Origin: an uncultured Hungatella sp.
GTDB lineage: Bacteria > Bacillota > Clostridia > Lachnospirales > Lachnospiraceae
Length of the DNA stretch: 64,000 bases
NCBI GenBank assembly: GCA_949879795.1
Contig: CATLBR010000010.1
Coordinates: 44,360 to 108,359 of the forward strand
Reading direction: 5' to 3'
Shown here piece by piece: positions 1 to 8,783 of this stretch. The stretch's first letter is position 1. Each line of letters begins with the position of its first letter. The notes under the pieces are model-generated. The model searched no databases, was not told where the DNA came from, and worked only from the letters and a program-made list of their open reading frames with translations. Position numbers and translations under genes: made by a program.

Positions 1-113
1 CTATAGTACACACTGGCCAAGGTAGGCACGATGATAAACAACGTAAAAAACAGGAACGCCGGGGCGATAAACCCAAAGGCCACTGTATCAAATTTCTTTT
101 TCTTCCCTGCCAT
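1..113 (-). CDS. Sugar ABC transporter permease, N-terminal fragment (cut by window edge)
   Basis: Only the first 37 codons are inside the window. They read as a basic cytoplasmic start (MAGKKKKFD) followed by the first hydrophobic membrane segment (GFIAPAFLFFTLFIIVPTLA), typical of MalF/UgpA-type permeases of carbohydrate ABC importers. The ATG at 113 has a good ribosome site (AGAAGGAG, 5 nt spacing). It lies downstream of the sugar-binding lipoprotein gene and the glycoside hydrolases, so it probably forms the membrane channel of their oligosaccharide importer. Identity as a permease is an inference from the first membrane helix and the context; the rest of the gene is outside the window. 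Confidence 0.75.
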   Translation of the reverse strand, partial: MAGKKKKFDTVAFGFIAPAFLFFTLFIIVPTLASVYY

Positions 114-133
114 AGATTCTCCTTCTTTTATTA

Positions 134-165
134 CTGCCCTCCCGGAAAATGTTCAGGGAGGGCAG
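134..165 (-). terminator. Perfect stem-loop in the leader of the permease gene
   Basis: Ten-base perfect arms (CTGCCCTCCC at 134-143, GGGAGGGCAG at 156-165) enclose a 12-nt loop, just upstream of the permease ribosome site. No U-run follows on the minus strand, so it is not a textbook terminator. Hairpins between a binding-protein gene and its permease genes commonly protect the upstream mRNA or reduce read-through, giving more binding protein than permease. That role is inferred. Confidence 0.45.
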
Positions 166-202
166 CAGTGAGTTGGTTATTGCGTCAATGTCTGTTTAGT
201 TC

Positions 203-441
203 GTTAAGCGGATTCCTGCTTTTGCCCCCAAGGAGCCGGCTCCTGTCAGGGCGAATTAATGCCGTGGAGAAGAGACCGGCTTTTGGGGCTCCTTTGGTAG
301 CGTCCCCTCACCTGCGGTTCGGCGGCAGGTCGTCAGAAGGCATCCTAAAAACGATCTGCGTTTGCCTTCTTCCTCGGAACGTCCGGCAATTCTGAGCCAT
401 GACAGGAGATGGCTCCTTGAGGGCCTCACGAATACCTTAAC
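203..441 (-). repeat. Structured intercistronic repeat, family A copy 1
   Basis: A 239-bp element lies between the sugar-binding protein stop and the permease. Its ends are inverted (GTTAAG at 203-208, CTTAAC at 436-441). The arms continue as a long imperfect stem: CAAGGAGCC near 229-237 pairs with GGCTCCTTG near 411-419, and CTCCTGTC near 240-247 pairs with GACAGGAG near 401-408. A central block (about 304-341, ACCTGC/GCAGGT hairpin around GGTTCGGC) and a GAAGGC/GCCTTC hairpin (336-368) are shared almost exactly with a second copy at 7155-7364. The outer stem keeps pairing in both copies although its bases differ, which suggests selection on structure or an inverted-repeat mobile element. 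Confidence 0.75.
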
Positions 442-446
442 AAACA

Positions 447-1853
447 TTACTGAGCGGTTAAAGGATTGAAACTTTCCATAGAGACCTTCCATGTCTTGTT
501 AAGCTCCTCGCAGGCAGAGTCGATATCCCTCTGTCCCTGGACCACTTCCACCACGGTCTTGTATGTAAAGTTTCTGAAATCCGGCGGAAGCTCGTTTTCC
601 CCCACCCGCACATTCCACATGGGGCCTAAGTCGTCAGCGTTTCTGGTGGCCTCGATCACTTCCTGGAGAACCGGAGCCGCATGGCTGTCGATGCCCGCCA
701 CCGTGGTGGGGATAAAGTTCAGGGTATCACAGTACACTACATAGTTTTCCGGAGCGAAGAAGAATTTGATAAACTCTTCCGCCGCGGCCTTCTTGTTGGC
801 ATCCTTGGCGGATTCCGCGGAGATGGCCAGGCCGCCTGCCCCGCCGCCGCCTACTAACCGCAGCTTTCCGTCAGGGCTGGGAACCGGGAACCAACCGTAC
901 TCAAAGTTTGGATCCGCCGACTCGATCTGGGAGAACATGTGGGTGCCGGAGTACATCATGGCCGCCATATCGCTTACCAGGAAGGTGGTGATCTGCGCGT
1001 CCGGGGTGGACACCCAGCCGTCCTGCCCGTATTGGAAGATGTCCTGCATCTCTTTCAAAACACCTTTGAAGGAATCGTCGGCGAAATTCTTGCTGCCGTC
1101 ATAGCAGTGCTTGATAAAGTCCGGATCCTTTGACAGCACCTGGTCGTTATAGGCCTTGTGGAACCAGAAGCCGATGTGCCAGATATCCTGGCCTCCGATA
1201 ACCAGGGGAGCCATGTCGCCTTTGTCCTTGATATCCTGACAGAGCTTCATAAACTCGTCATAGGTAGCTGGCTCTGTGAAACCGTTATCGTCAAAATATT
1301 TTTTGTTGTAGATGATGCCGTTGGTGTTCTCACCGGACAAGGGGGCAGTGTAGGTCTTGCCGTCAAACTCCGTGGTGGTCTGGAACAGAGCTACCAGCTC
1401 GTCGGACAGGGGCTCCAGCATACCTGCTCTGTAGTACACAGCCGTGTCCCTCATCTCCATCACATCCGGGAACTCTCCCACGCTCTCCTTGGTCTTTAAG
1501 AACTCGCTGTAAGCGCCGCCGTTGCCTGGCTCGATCCTCACGGTAATGTCCGGGTGGGAGTCATTGAACCGGTTAACGATCTCGTTCATGGAAGACTTGG
1601 CTCCCTCATCGCCGTCGGCGAAGATAAAGGTCAGCTCTGTGGGCTCTGTGACGATACCTCCCGCCGCCTGGGTACTCCCAGCCCCGGCTCCTGCTGTAGT
1701 TCCCGCTTCCCCGCTGCCCCCTGCCTGGGTTCCGGCTCCTCCTGCCTGGGCCGTTGTGGAAGTTCCAGCGTCGCTGCCGCCTCCGCATCCAGAAAGCAGG
1801 GTTCCCACCATGGCCGTACACAACATGGCTGACATCAGTTTCCGTCTCTTCAT
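447..1853 (-). CDS. Extracellular carbohydrate-binding lipoprotein of a sugar ABC importer
   Basis: A 468-residue protein begins with a lipoprotein signal peptide whose lipobox is LLSGC, then a low-complexity Gly/Ala/Thr linker (about residues 25-65), then a family 1 solute-binding domain of the MalE/UgpB type (TELTFIFADGDEG onward, with EFIKFFFAPEN near the C-terminus). It would sit on the outer face of the membrane and deliver oligosaccharides to the permease encoded downstream. I place the start at 1853, because the upstream ATG at 1859 lies only 2 nt from the GGAGG ribosome site while 1853 has 8 nt. The ligand cannot be read from sequence; the neighbouring GH88, GH28, GH43 and GH31 genes suggest a uronate-containing plant glycan fragment. 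Confidence 0.9.
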   Translation of the reverse strand: MKRRKLMSAMLCTAMVGTLLSGCGGGSDAGTSTTAQAGGAGTQAGGSGEAGTTAGAGAGSTQAAGGIVTEPTELTFIFADGDEGAKSSMNEIVNRFNDSHPDITVRIEPGNGGAYSEFLKTKESVGEFPDVMEMRDTAVYYRAGMLEPLSDELVALFQTTTEFDGKTYTAPLSGENTNGIIYNKKYFDDNGFTEPATYDEFMKLCQDIKDKGDMAPLVIGGQDIWHIGFWFHKAYNDQVLSKDPDFIKHCYDGSKNFADDSFKGVLKEMQDIFQYGQDGWVSTPDAQITTFLVSDMAAMMYSGTHMFSQIESADPNFEYGWFPVPSPDGKLRLVGGGGAGGLAISAESAKDANKKAAAEEFIKFFFAPENYVVYCDTLNFIPTTVAGIDSHAAPVLQEVIEATRNADDLGPMWNVRVGENELPPDFRNFTYKTVVEVVQGQRDIDSACEELNKTWKVSMESFNPLTAQ

Positions 1854-1899
1854 AATCATTTCCTCCTTCTAAAAATATCTGTTTCTTTTTGATGACATA

Positions 1900-1905
1900 A
1901 GTATA
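1900..1905 (-). promoter_or_regulatory. Possible -10 element upstream of the sugar-binding protein gene
   Basis: The 109-bp AT-rich gap between the GH28 gene and the binding-protein gene contains a TATACT hexamer on the minus strand, about 45 bp before the start codon. No convincing -35 box is seen 17 bp upstream. A separate promoter here would fit the usual need for extra binding protein, but the evidence is one hexamer in AT-rich DNA. Confidence 0.3.
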
Positions 1906-1968
1906 CTGTGAAATTCATCTAAAAGAAATTTGACTTTTTAAGATAAATATGTAGATTTTTAAGTTTTT

Positions 1969-3339
1969 TCAGAGAACCACGATCTGCTCTTTCCACACTC
2001 CGCACCCTTCTATGATGTAAGGCGGCCTCTCATCCATTTCCAGGTTCTCAAGCACAATATCCTCCCCGTAAAACCCATCCACGTTGCGAATATCCATAAA
2101 ACTGGTTCTACTCCAGTCCGGGTAATAGTTTTCCGAGGTCTTCCCGGTTTTTTCCTGTCTCTGATCCACAACCTGAGGATACTCCTCCGGAATCTCCTCT
2201 CTCTTCACTCCCCCCGCGCTGACATATCGAAGGCCCCGGATAGCCAGATCCCGGATCTTGTGGTTCTTCTCCGCATCCACACGAATTCCCTTGAACCAGG
2301 GCGCTCCCATGATGTCTTTTTCAAAGCGGTAATGAATCTTTTTCATCTCCTGGGTATCCGTCACCTGAATATTGGAAAATGACACATGCTCCAAAGTGCC
2401 AATTTCCGGCATATGGTCAAGTTCTAAGGAACTGCCCAGCCCCTGGGGTTCAAACCGGTTGTTCAGCAGGACGAACAGAGGCCGGGACACATCTTCCATG
2501 ACCACATTCTCCACTCCGATGTTGGCGATGCGGCCTCCCTCGGTACACTCAATCTTGATCCCTTCCCGCCACACATTTTTCATGGTACAGTTGCTGATAA
2601 CCACATTTTTAATGGTTCCTATGGACCGCAGCCCGATACGGATTCCCACGCACAGAGACTGGAACGAACAGCCGCTGATATGGACATCCTCCACCGGATA
2701 CTCCCGGCTCCCTGCCTGAAGGCAGAGATTGTCATCGGTTCCGGAAATAAGGCAGTCCCTGACAAACACATGGGCGCAGCCGTCAAAATCCAGGCCGTCT
2801 CCGTTGTAGCGCTTCTCATTCCGGATTACCAGATCCCTGGCCCATATATAGGAGGAATCCAGAAAAGCCACGGTCCAGGCCGCTGAGTTGTAAAGCCCCA
2901 GACCGGACAGCTTTATGTTCTTACACCGCAGAAAGCGCAGCATCATGGGCCGGTACATGCTGCCCTCATTGGGAAAGGCCTCCCCGTTCCCGTCCAGAAC
3001 ACCGTTTCCCATAATCTGGATATTCTCCTCGTCACAGCCGTAGAGCCAGCAGCGGTCCAGATCCTTTTCATTTCTGTAGCGGTTATGGTGGGTATCCTGA
3101 CCGTAATCGGAGATATCCGGGCTGGCCAGAAGCCTGGTCCCCCCACCGATAAAAATCGTCACATCGCTGGGAAGATACAGGGTTCCGCACACATAGGTCC
3201 CTCCTCCCCCCACGTACACTGTGCCGCCTTTCTGTCCGGCTTCATCAAGGCATCTCTGGATAATCTTCGTATTTTTATAGATACCGTCCCCTACGGCTCC
3301 CCATTTTCGAATATCAATAATCTCATCCACAGTCTCCAT
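1969..3339 (-). CDS. Glycoside hydrolase family 28 (polygalacturonase-like)
   Basis: A 456-residue right-handed beta-helix protein without a signal peptide. It opens with IIDIRKWGAVGDG, the usual N-terminus of GH28/pectate-type helices. The GH28 catalytic aspartates are visible as NGDGLDF (about residue 179) and GTDDNLCLQAG (about 200). The downstream GHG motif is altered to VGIRIG, and the RIK motif appears as GIKIE, so the exact specificity is uncertain. It is predicted to cleave galacturonosyl or related linkages in imported oligosaccharides inside the cell. It sits between the GH31 and binding-protein genes in one operon; the start is fixed by GGAGG just upstream. Confidence 0.88.
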   Translation of the reverse strand: METVDEIIDIRKWGAVGDGIYKNTKIIQRCLDEAGQKGGTVYVGGGGTYVCGTLYLPSDVTIFIGGGTRLLASPDISDYGQDTHHNRYRNEKDLDRCWLYGCDEENIQIMGNGVLDGNGEAFPNEGSMYRPMMLRFLRCKNIKLSGLGLYNSAAWTVAFLDSSYIWARDLVIRNEKRYNGDGLDFDGCAHVFVRDCLISGTDDNLCLQAGSREYPVEDVHISGCSFQSLCVGIRIGLRSIGTIKNVVISNCTMKNVWREGIKIECTEGGRIANIGVENVVMEDVSRPLFVLLNNRFEPQGLGSSLELDHMPEIGTLEHVSFSNIQVTDTQEMKKIHYRFEKDIMGAPWFKGIRVDAEKNHKIRDLAIRGLRYVSAGGVKREEIPEEYPQVVDQRQEKTGKTSENYYPDWSRTSFMDIRNVDGFYGEDIVLENLEMDERPPYIIEGCGVWKEQIVVL

Positions 3340-3412
3340 ATTCCTCCATATTCTCCTGAGAGCGGTCTCGGAAACTCTTTGTCCTTGCCTTCCTCATCAG
3401 CCGCCCCTAGGT

Positions 3413-5478
3413 TTATTCCCAGCCCGCGACCACATAACGCTTCTTTGCTTCCCCAACCCGGCTTACCTGTATCTCCCCATCCCCTTTTCGGGTAACGCGG
3501 ACTTCATTCCAGCAGCCCTTCTCGTAATCAAATGTCTCGAAATCATCCTCATACAGCACGCAGCCCTCCCCGCCGCTTCCGTACACCTTCGGGTGTATGG
3601 TAAACACCGTCCCCTTGCCAACGGCCTCTATGGGCTCTGCCAACGGCAGAATACAGTTTTCCCTGACAAATACAGGAATCTTATCATACTCCGCGTGAAT
3701 CACATGCTCTCTGCCGCCCTCATAAACCTGGCCATCCCAGAAATCATGCCATTTTCCCCGGGGCAGATAAACCCTCCGCTCCCTGCCGTCTTCCAGAGTC
3801 ATGGGCGCTACCAGAAGATCATCGCCCAGAAGATACTCATCATCCACATTCCGCGCTTCAGGCTCCTCTTCATAGTCAAACACAAGCGCCCTGACAGGCG
3901 GAATCCCTTCCCGCTGATATTTTACGAAAGCGCTGTACAGATACGGCAGAAGGGACATCCTGACCCTGTGGTATCTTCTGCAGACATCCGTATAGTAATC
4001 CCCGTCCTCCATAAACTCTCCAGCGAGGTTCTTCCCGATATCCACCTGCTTCCAGGGAGGGTTGGGAATCCGCCAGCAGTTATAGATGGCATGGGCGGAA
4101 AACATAATCGTCTCCATCCGCCTGAGCAGATCCGCGCCATTCTTACAATCCCTTACCTCCGACGCCCAAAGCAGCCCCGAAAAGCCTGCCGTGACCATGC
4201 CCCGAATAAACTCCTTGTGCTGATACAGATCGGAATACAGCACAAAGGGCAGGGGAGCCGCCAGGGCCCCGCCGGAACGAACCTGGGAATATGTCCTTAT
4301 GTTTTCTTTATGAAAAACGCCGTAGATCAGATTCTGGTATAACTCTCCGATGGCGGCATGCATTTGCTCCCCGTCCATGCCCGAAGGAAAACTGGTCACA
4401 TCCGGGAAAGACCAGTTGGACGCGTTTAAGTCTGAATTGTCGCACTCATCCAGCTTAAAGCCCGCTATCCCCTTTTTTACCAATTCTTCCCTGTGATAAT
4501 CCGCGAAAATCTTCTCCGCCTCCGGCGTACAGAAATCCGGCACCAGTCCGTTCCATACCTCGTATTCCCCGGCATAAGGTTTAAGCTCCTGGTAAAAAGG
4601 CGCTGCCGGGTATACAAAAAGATGCTCCCACAGATTGATCTTGTAATCTTGTCCATTCAATTTCTCTATCATCGCCTCCGGCTCCGGAAACAGGTATGAC
4701 CACTGATAGGTACAGGAATAGCTGTGGGAATGCCATCCCGGCTCCAGTCCCAGCACATCCACAGGAATCTCTTCCCTGCGGAAGCTGTCCGCCAGGTTCT
4801 CCACCGCCGTCTGATCACTGCCCCCATAAGAGCGGTACCAGACCCCCAGCCCCCACATGGGAGGCAGGCAGCCGCCGCCTGAGAACAGGTTGTAGCGCTG
4901 CACCGCTTCCTTCACCGATCCCGCGAACAGATAGAGATCCACACCGTCCACAGCCTTAAGGTCAATGATTACCTGGCGGGTTTCCGAATTCTTTTTCAGC
5001 GCGTAAAGGGCTGACTCCGAAAATTCCTTATGAGCCTGGTTTACCTCTCTACGCTGTTGGGAGCGGCCCTTTTCCAGGCTTGTCCCCATATAGAATTCTA
5101 AATGCCGGAAGGTGTCCACCAACAGCCCATAGCCCCCGGTAGAAACATAAAACGGAACCGGTGCGTGACCCTCCCCCGTATCCGCTATGGGATCGGAGTT
5201 CACCCGAAGCGAACGCTTCCTCCCGCCTGATTCATGCTCTTAAGCTGCAGCCCGAAGCCGTAGATATCCTCGCTGCTGTCCATGGGCAGCGTAATCCGCA
5301 GACCCCTGCGGTTCTGCCGCCAGACAATCTGTTCCGCCTGCTTTGGCAGCCCGGCGGAAGGCAGTTTCTCCAGCGCTTCCTCCTTCATGGGAAATCTTCG
5401 CAGCGCCACCGGAGTATACCGCTCCGGCGCGCCGATACGGGTTTTCCATATACCCTTCGCGATTTGTGTAAATTCCAT
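3413..5478 (-). pseudogene. GH31 alpha-glycosidase (alpha-xylosidase/alpha-glucosidase type) with a single frameshift
   Basis: Two reading frames together give one GH31 enzyme of about 688 residues. The N-terminal part (5478 to about 5220) ends out of frame at ...MNQAGGSVRFG; the C-terminal part resumes as NSDPIADTGEGHAPVPFYVS. Reading through with one base restored near 5218-5224 gives KRSLRVNSDP, exactly the expected family junction. So one base, probably a G in GGGAGGAAG, is missing. The catalytic region is intact (AGFKLDECDNSD, nucleophile Asp; LLWASEVRD). Everything else looks functional, so this is either a recent inactivation or a sequencing error. The start at 5478 has GGAGG with 7 nt spacing. 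It probably trims alpha-xylosyl or alpha-glucosyl residues. Confidence 0.85.
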
Positions 5479-5504
5479 CTCTCTGCCTCCAAACCCTTTC
5501 CTTC

Positions 5505-7127
5505 CTATTCGCTATCACGTTTCCGAGACTCCCCCATATCCTCCTGATAGAACTCCGTAAACAGGGCCTCCGTGTCTTTGTTGAAAGTGTCCACCGCCGT
5601 GATTCCCACCACAGCTCCGGTGTAGGCCCAGCCGGCCGCGTGCTCGTCGCTGAGGATAGAAGCGTCCAGCACAGGCCCGACGGGCTGCCACTCTCCCTGG
5701 TCCGCGGCCCAGGAAAACTGAAGTTTCTCCTGTTCCACCTCCACTCTCAGGTGAATCTCCTCCGCTCCCTGGGGAAGGTACGCGTAATTTCCCCCAAGAG
5801 GCTCCCGGAACTGGAAATTGTCGTTGGTCAGAATATTGACCATAGGCTGTTTTTTCTTCTCGTCATATCCCACGTAGAGATAGTGAAATACCTTGGTATT
5901 GTAATAACAGACCAGCCCCGCTGTCTGGTTATAGTGACAGGGCTGAAACTTAAGGCTGGTTCCCGCCCGGAATCCAAAGGCTGTCCAGCGCCTGGCCATG
6001 AGGGACTGGTCAAAGAGGGAGGTGAGGGAATCTCCGCCTTTCAGCGCCAGCCCTCTGCCGGTAAACCTTGCCTTCTCCTCAAAAGAGTACCGCAGAGACA
6101 GCCACTCCTCACTTCCCAGGTTCGTCCCCCGGGTGAAGCGGGTGTAATAGCTTTTGCCGCCGTCCTCTGTCTTCCTCTGCCGTCCCGCTCCCCGGGGGCC
6201 TTCCACTTCCAGGGCGGGCACACAGGTTTTCTGGACCATCCGGGGCCACCCATCTGTCCACTCTATTTTTTCCATAGCTGTCTCCCTGCCAAGGACACTG
6301 TCCTGGCTGTTGTCCAGATACCGGGCGCAAAGGTGAAACAGGTACCACTCCCCGCTGTCCGTCTCCACGAAATTGCCATGCCCCGCCTTTCTCAAAGGGG
6401 TCTTCTGTCCCTTGGACGTGATCAGCGGGTGGTAAGGCGAGATCTCATAAGGCCCCCACAGCTCCTTCGACCTGGCCACGCAGATGGCGTGATCCACCCC
6501 CGTTCCCCCTTCCGCAGCGATGATATAGTAATACCCGTCTTTTTTCATCAGATGAGGGCCCTCTGTGACGCCGATGCTGCTTCCCTCAAAAACCACCTTT
6601 CCCTGCCCCACCATGCCCTTCTCCATATCAAACTCCTGGAGAATCAGGCCGTTAAACTTCCTGTGGCCCGGCAGAGGCCTTGGATCCCACTGAGGATTCA
6701 GCACATAGTGACGCCCGTCCTCGTGAAACATGGAAGGGTCAAACCCGGAGGCGTTGAGAAACACCGGCTTGCTCCAGGGCCCCTCTATATCCCTGGCTGT
6801 GACCACATAATTTCTCACATCCTTAAAATATCCGTCGATCTGCCTGGAAATGGTGTACACCAGGTAGAAGGTCTCGTCATAATAAGACAGGGCCGGAGCC
6901 CAGATCCCCGCTGAGTCCGGAATCCCCCGAAGATCCAAATCCTTAAGGAGCCCACCTCTGGATACCCACGTAACCAGATCCTCCGACTCGTAGAGAGAAA
7001 CCCCCGGATACCACTCAAAAGTGGACGTGATCAGATAATATTTCCCCCTGGCCTTGCAGACACAAGGATCCGGGTGAAATCCCGTTAAAATCGGATTGGG
7101 AATCATGATTTTTTCATGTTTTTCCAT
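5505..7127 (-). CDS. Glycoside hydrolase family 43 (beta-xylosidase/alpha-L-arabinofuranosidase type)
   Basis: A 540-residue protein with an N-terminal five-bladed propeller. The three GH43 acidic residues are visible: HPDPCVC near residue 20 (general base), GFDPSMFHEDG near 130 (pKa modulator) and GVTEGPHLMKKDG near 190 (general acid). Residues from about 330 to the end resemble the beta-sandwich C-terminal domain of GH43 beta-xylosidases (ASILSDEHAAGWAYTGAVVGI). No signal peptide, so it acts inside the cell on imported oligosaccharides. I start at the ATG at 7127, preceded by GGAGG with 6 nt spacing; the open frame runs upstream to 7190 without a better site. It lies 26 bp before the GH31 gene. 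Confidence 0.9.
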   Translation of the reverse strand: MEKHEKIMIPNPILTGFHPDPCVCKARGKYYLITSTFEWYPGVSLYESEDLVTWVSRGGLLKDLDLRGIPDSAGIWAPALSYYDETFYLVYTISRQIDGYFKDVRNYVVTARDIEGPWSKPVFLNASGFDPSMFHEDGRHYVLNPQWDPRPLPGHRKFNGLILQEFDMEKGMVGQGKVVFEGSSIGVTEGPHLMKKDGYYYIIAAEGGTGVDHAICVARSKELWGPYEISPYHPLITSKGQKTPLRKAGHGNFVETDSGEWYLFHLCARYLDNSQDSVLGRETAMEKIEWTDGWPRMVQKTCVPALEVEGPRGAGRQRKTEDGGKSYYTRFTRGTNLGSEEWLSLRYSFEEKARFTGRGLALKGGDSLTSLFDQSLMARRWTAFGFRAGTSLKFQPCHYNQTAGLVCYYNTKVFHYLYVGYDEKKKQPMVNILTNDNFQFREPLGGNYAYLPQGAEEIHLRVEVEQEKLQFSWAADQGEWQPVGPVLDASILSDEHAAGWAYTGAVVGITAVDTFNKDTEALFTEFYQEDMGESRKRDSE

Positions 7128-7154
7128 ACTATTCCTCCAAATTAATGTCACTTT

Positions 7155-7364
7155 GTTAAGCGAATTCTGCTTTTGCCCCAGAGATTCCATCTCTTGTCAG
7201 CTGCCTTTCGGGCTCTTCTCGGGTGTCGCCCCCTCACCTACGGTTCGGCGGCAGGTCGTCGGAAGGCGCGCAAGAAACGCTTCGCGTTTGCCTTCCTCCT
7301 CGTCTGGCAATTCTGAGCCCAGACAGGAGATGGCTCCTCTGGGGCTTGCCGCGAATTCTCTTAC
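7155..7364 (-). repeat. Structured intercistronic repeat, family A copy 2
   Basis: A second copy of the element at 203-441, in the same orientation, filling the gap between GH88 and GH43. The left arm begins GTTAAGCGAATTC (7155); the right arm ends GCGAATTCTCTTAC (7351-7364), directly against the GH88 stop codon. GCCCCAGAG (7175-7183) pairs with CTCTGGGGC (7337-7345). In copy 1 the matching stem is built from different bases, so pairing is kept through compensating changes. The central block, ACCTACGGTTCGGCGGCAGG, and the hairpin AAACGC-TTC-GCGTTT are clear. It could act as an RNA element between cistrons or be a MITE-like element. Confidence 0.78.
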
Positions 7365-8501
7365 TTACCAAATGAGAAACTCTCTGTCCAGCAGTCTTAA
7401 AACCGCCTCAATAAAGAAATAATCTCCGTAAATAATGGGCACATGCCGGTCATTCTCCGAGTGGTAAGACCCGGTTCCCATCTGCACGATGGAGTCCCTG
7501 GACGGATCCCAGTCACAGAATCTCTCGTCCGTAGCCTTTAAGATGCCAAGAGCCCCGTCCACATAGAAATCCCTCTCCGCCTCCGGCACATGTCTGGCGA
7601 TCTCCAGCATGCCGCAGGCAGCGCACACCCCCGCGGTGCTGTCCCAGTACACCAGCTCTTTTGGCGCTCTGAAATCCACCAATGCCACATGGCCTGTCCT
7701 GTCCGTCTGAGCCAGAAAATAGCTGGCCACCTGTTTTGCCGTGTCCAGGTAATCCCTCTTTCCCGTGTGGCGGTAGCTGAGGGCGAAACCGTACACTGCC
7801 CAGGCCTGTCCCCTGGACCAGGAAGAGCCGGAACCATAACCCTGTCCCCCGGGAGTCTCCAAAAGTTCTCCTGTAGCCGGATCCAGGACAATGATGTGGT
7901 TGCAGGAGCCGTCCCCCCGCACCGTAAGGTTCATCACCGTGTCCCCGTGGTCCATGGCGATGTACTCAAACCTGGGATCCCCGGTCTCCTCCTTAGCCCA
8001 GTACAGCAGTGGGATATTCATCATGCTGTCCACGATGACCCACCCTGCCCGGTCCTCGTTCCATGAGCGGATAAATTTTCCTCTGGGATTGTACCTTCCC
8101 GCCAGCAGGTTGGCAGCGTGGAGGCCTCTGGCCCTGGACTGCTCATCTTTGGTGAGCCGGTAATCAGCCACCGCGGAGTGAAGCCACATGAATCCCACGT
8201 CATGGTGAAGCCCGGTATACTCATGGAGAGCCCGGTCCAGCTTCTTCTCCACTCCCCTTGCCGCCTCCTTAAAACACTCGTCTTTCTCGGCGTGGTACAT
8301 CTGCCACAAGATCCCCGGCCAGAATCCGTTGGTCCACCAGGCGATGTTGGTCTGGTCTTTGTCCTCCCGGTAAACCCCGTTCTCAGCGATATAAGGAATC
8401 TTACTTCCCATCCTCTCGCTTTCCGCCTTAATCTTTGTTTTGATCTTCTCGTAAGTCTTCTCAGCCCACTGGCGGTCACTGTCTGTCAGCTGGTATTTCA
8501 T
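7365..8501 (-). CDS. Glycoside hydrolase family 88 unsaturated glucuronyl hydrolase
   Basis: A 378-residue (alpha/alpha)6-barrel enzyme of the GH88 type, removing the 4,5-unsaturated uronic acid left by polysaccharide lyases. Family hallmarks are WWTNGFWPGILW near residue 58, HHDVGFMWLHSA near 102 and WVIVDSMMNIPLLYW near 157 (the aspartates of the last two correspond to the catalytic pair), and GSSWSRGQAWAVYGFAL near 230. No signal peptide. It is the first gene of the glycan operon, with GGAGG 8 nt before the ATG and a good promoter at 8531-8559. A KdgF-like cupin at 60 kb could use its unsaturated uronate product. Confidence 0.92.
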   Translation of the reverse strand: MKYQLTDSDRQWAEKTYEKIKTKIKAESERMGSKIPYIAENGVYREDKDQTNIAWWTNGFWPGILWQMYHAEKDECFKEAARGVEKKLDRALHEYTGLHHDVGFMWLHSAVADYRLTKDEQSRARGLHAANLLAGRYNPRGKFIRSWNEDRAGWVIVDSMMNIPLLYWAKEETGDPRFEYIAMDHGDTVMNLTVRGDGSCNHIIVLDPATGELLETPGGQGYGSGSSWSRGQAWAVYGFALSYRHTGKRDYLDTAKQVASYFLAQTDRTGHVALVDFRAPKELVYWDSTAGVCAACGMLEIARHVPEAERDFYVDGALGILKATDERFCDWDPSRDSIVQMGTGSYHSENDRHVPIIYGDYFFIEAVLRLLDREFLIW

Positions 8502-8530
8502 CTGTTTCTCCTCCTGATATTATTTTTTTT

Positions 8531-8559
8531 ATCATAAATTTTTTTAGAAAATTCCGCAA
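8531..8559 (-). promoter_or_regulatory. Promoter of the glycan-utilisation operon
   Basis: On the minus strand, a -35 box TTGCGG (8554-8559) and a -10 box TATGAT (8531-8536) are separated by exactly 17 bp, ending about 30 bp before the GH88 start codon. Both boxes are close to the SigA consensus. No catabolite-repression site was recognised with confidence. Confidence 0.65.
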
Positions 8560-8641
8560 CATGTCACGGATAAGCTGTTAAATTTCCGCGTGTTTTTCTT
8601 AAAAATCGCCAGGCACAACAGATGCACAAGCGCAAAAAAAG

Positions 8642-8675
8642 CGCATGGACTGTAAATAAACTTACTTTCCATGCG
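8642..8675. repeat. Inverted repeat between two divergent promoters
   Basis: CGCATGGA (8642-8649) and TCCATGCG (8668-8675) are perfect 8-bp arms around an 18-bp spacer, flanked by an A-run on the left and a T-run on the right. It lies between the minus-strand promoter at 8531 and the plus-strand promoter at 8729. It may be an operator or a leftover bidirectional terminator; the sequence does not decide. Confidence 0.35.
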
Positions 8676-8728
8676 TCTTTTGGCGTGTCAAACTGTGAAA
8701 AGCGGTTATTCTGATTGTTCCAAAGAAC

Positions 8729-8757
8729 TTGCCGCGCGTTTCATTTAGTGGTAGTAT
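8729..8757 (+). promoter_or_regulatory. Promoter of the kinase/Thg1-like operon
   Basis: A -35 box TTGCCG (8729-8734) and a -10 box TAGTAT (8752-8757) are separated by 17 bp, about 25 bp before the likely start codon. A second -10-like hexamer, TATATT, overlaps at 8755-8760. Confidence 0.5.
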
Positions 8758-8783
8758 ATTCCTATTAAGGAGATTTGGCTATA

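Noticed and set aside
134..165. Stem-loop as a strong terminator of the binding-protein gene
   Set aside because: The perfect stem lacks a U-run on the minus strand; kept only as an mRNA hairpin candidate.
5640..6914. 424-codon open frame on the plus strand
   Set aside because: It is the antisense of the GH43 gene, which has catalytic motifs and a ribosome site; the plus-strand translation has no recognisable motif and no ribosome site.
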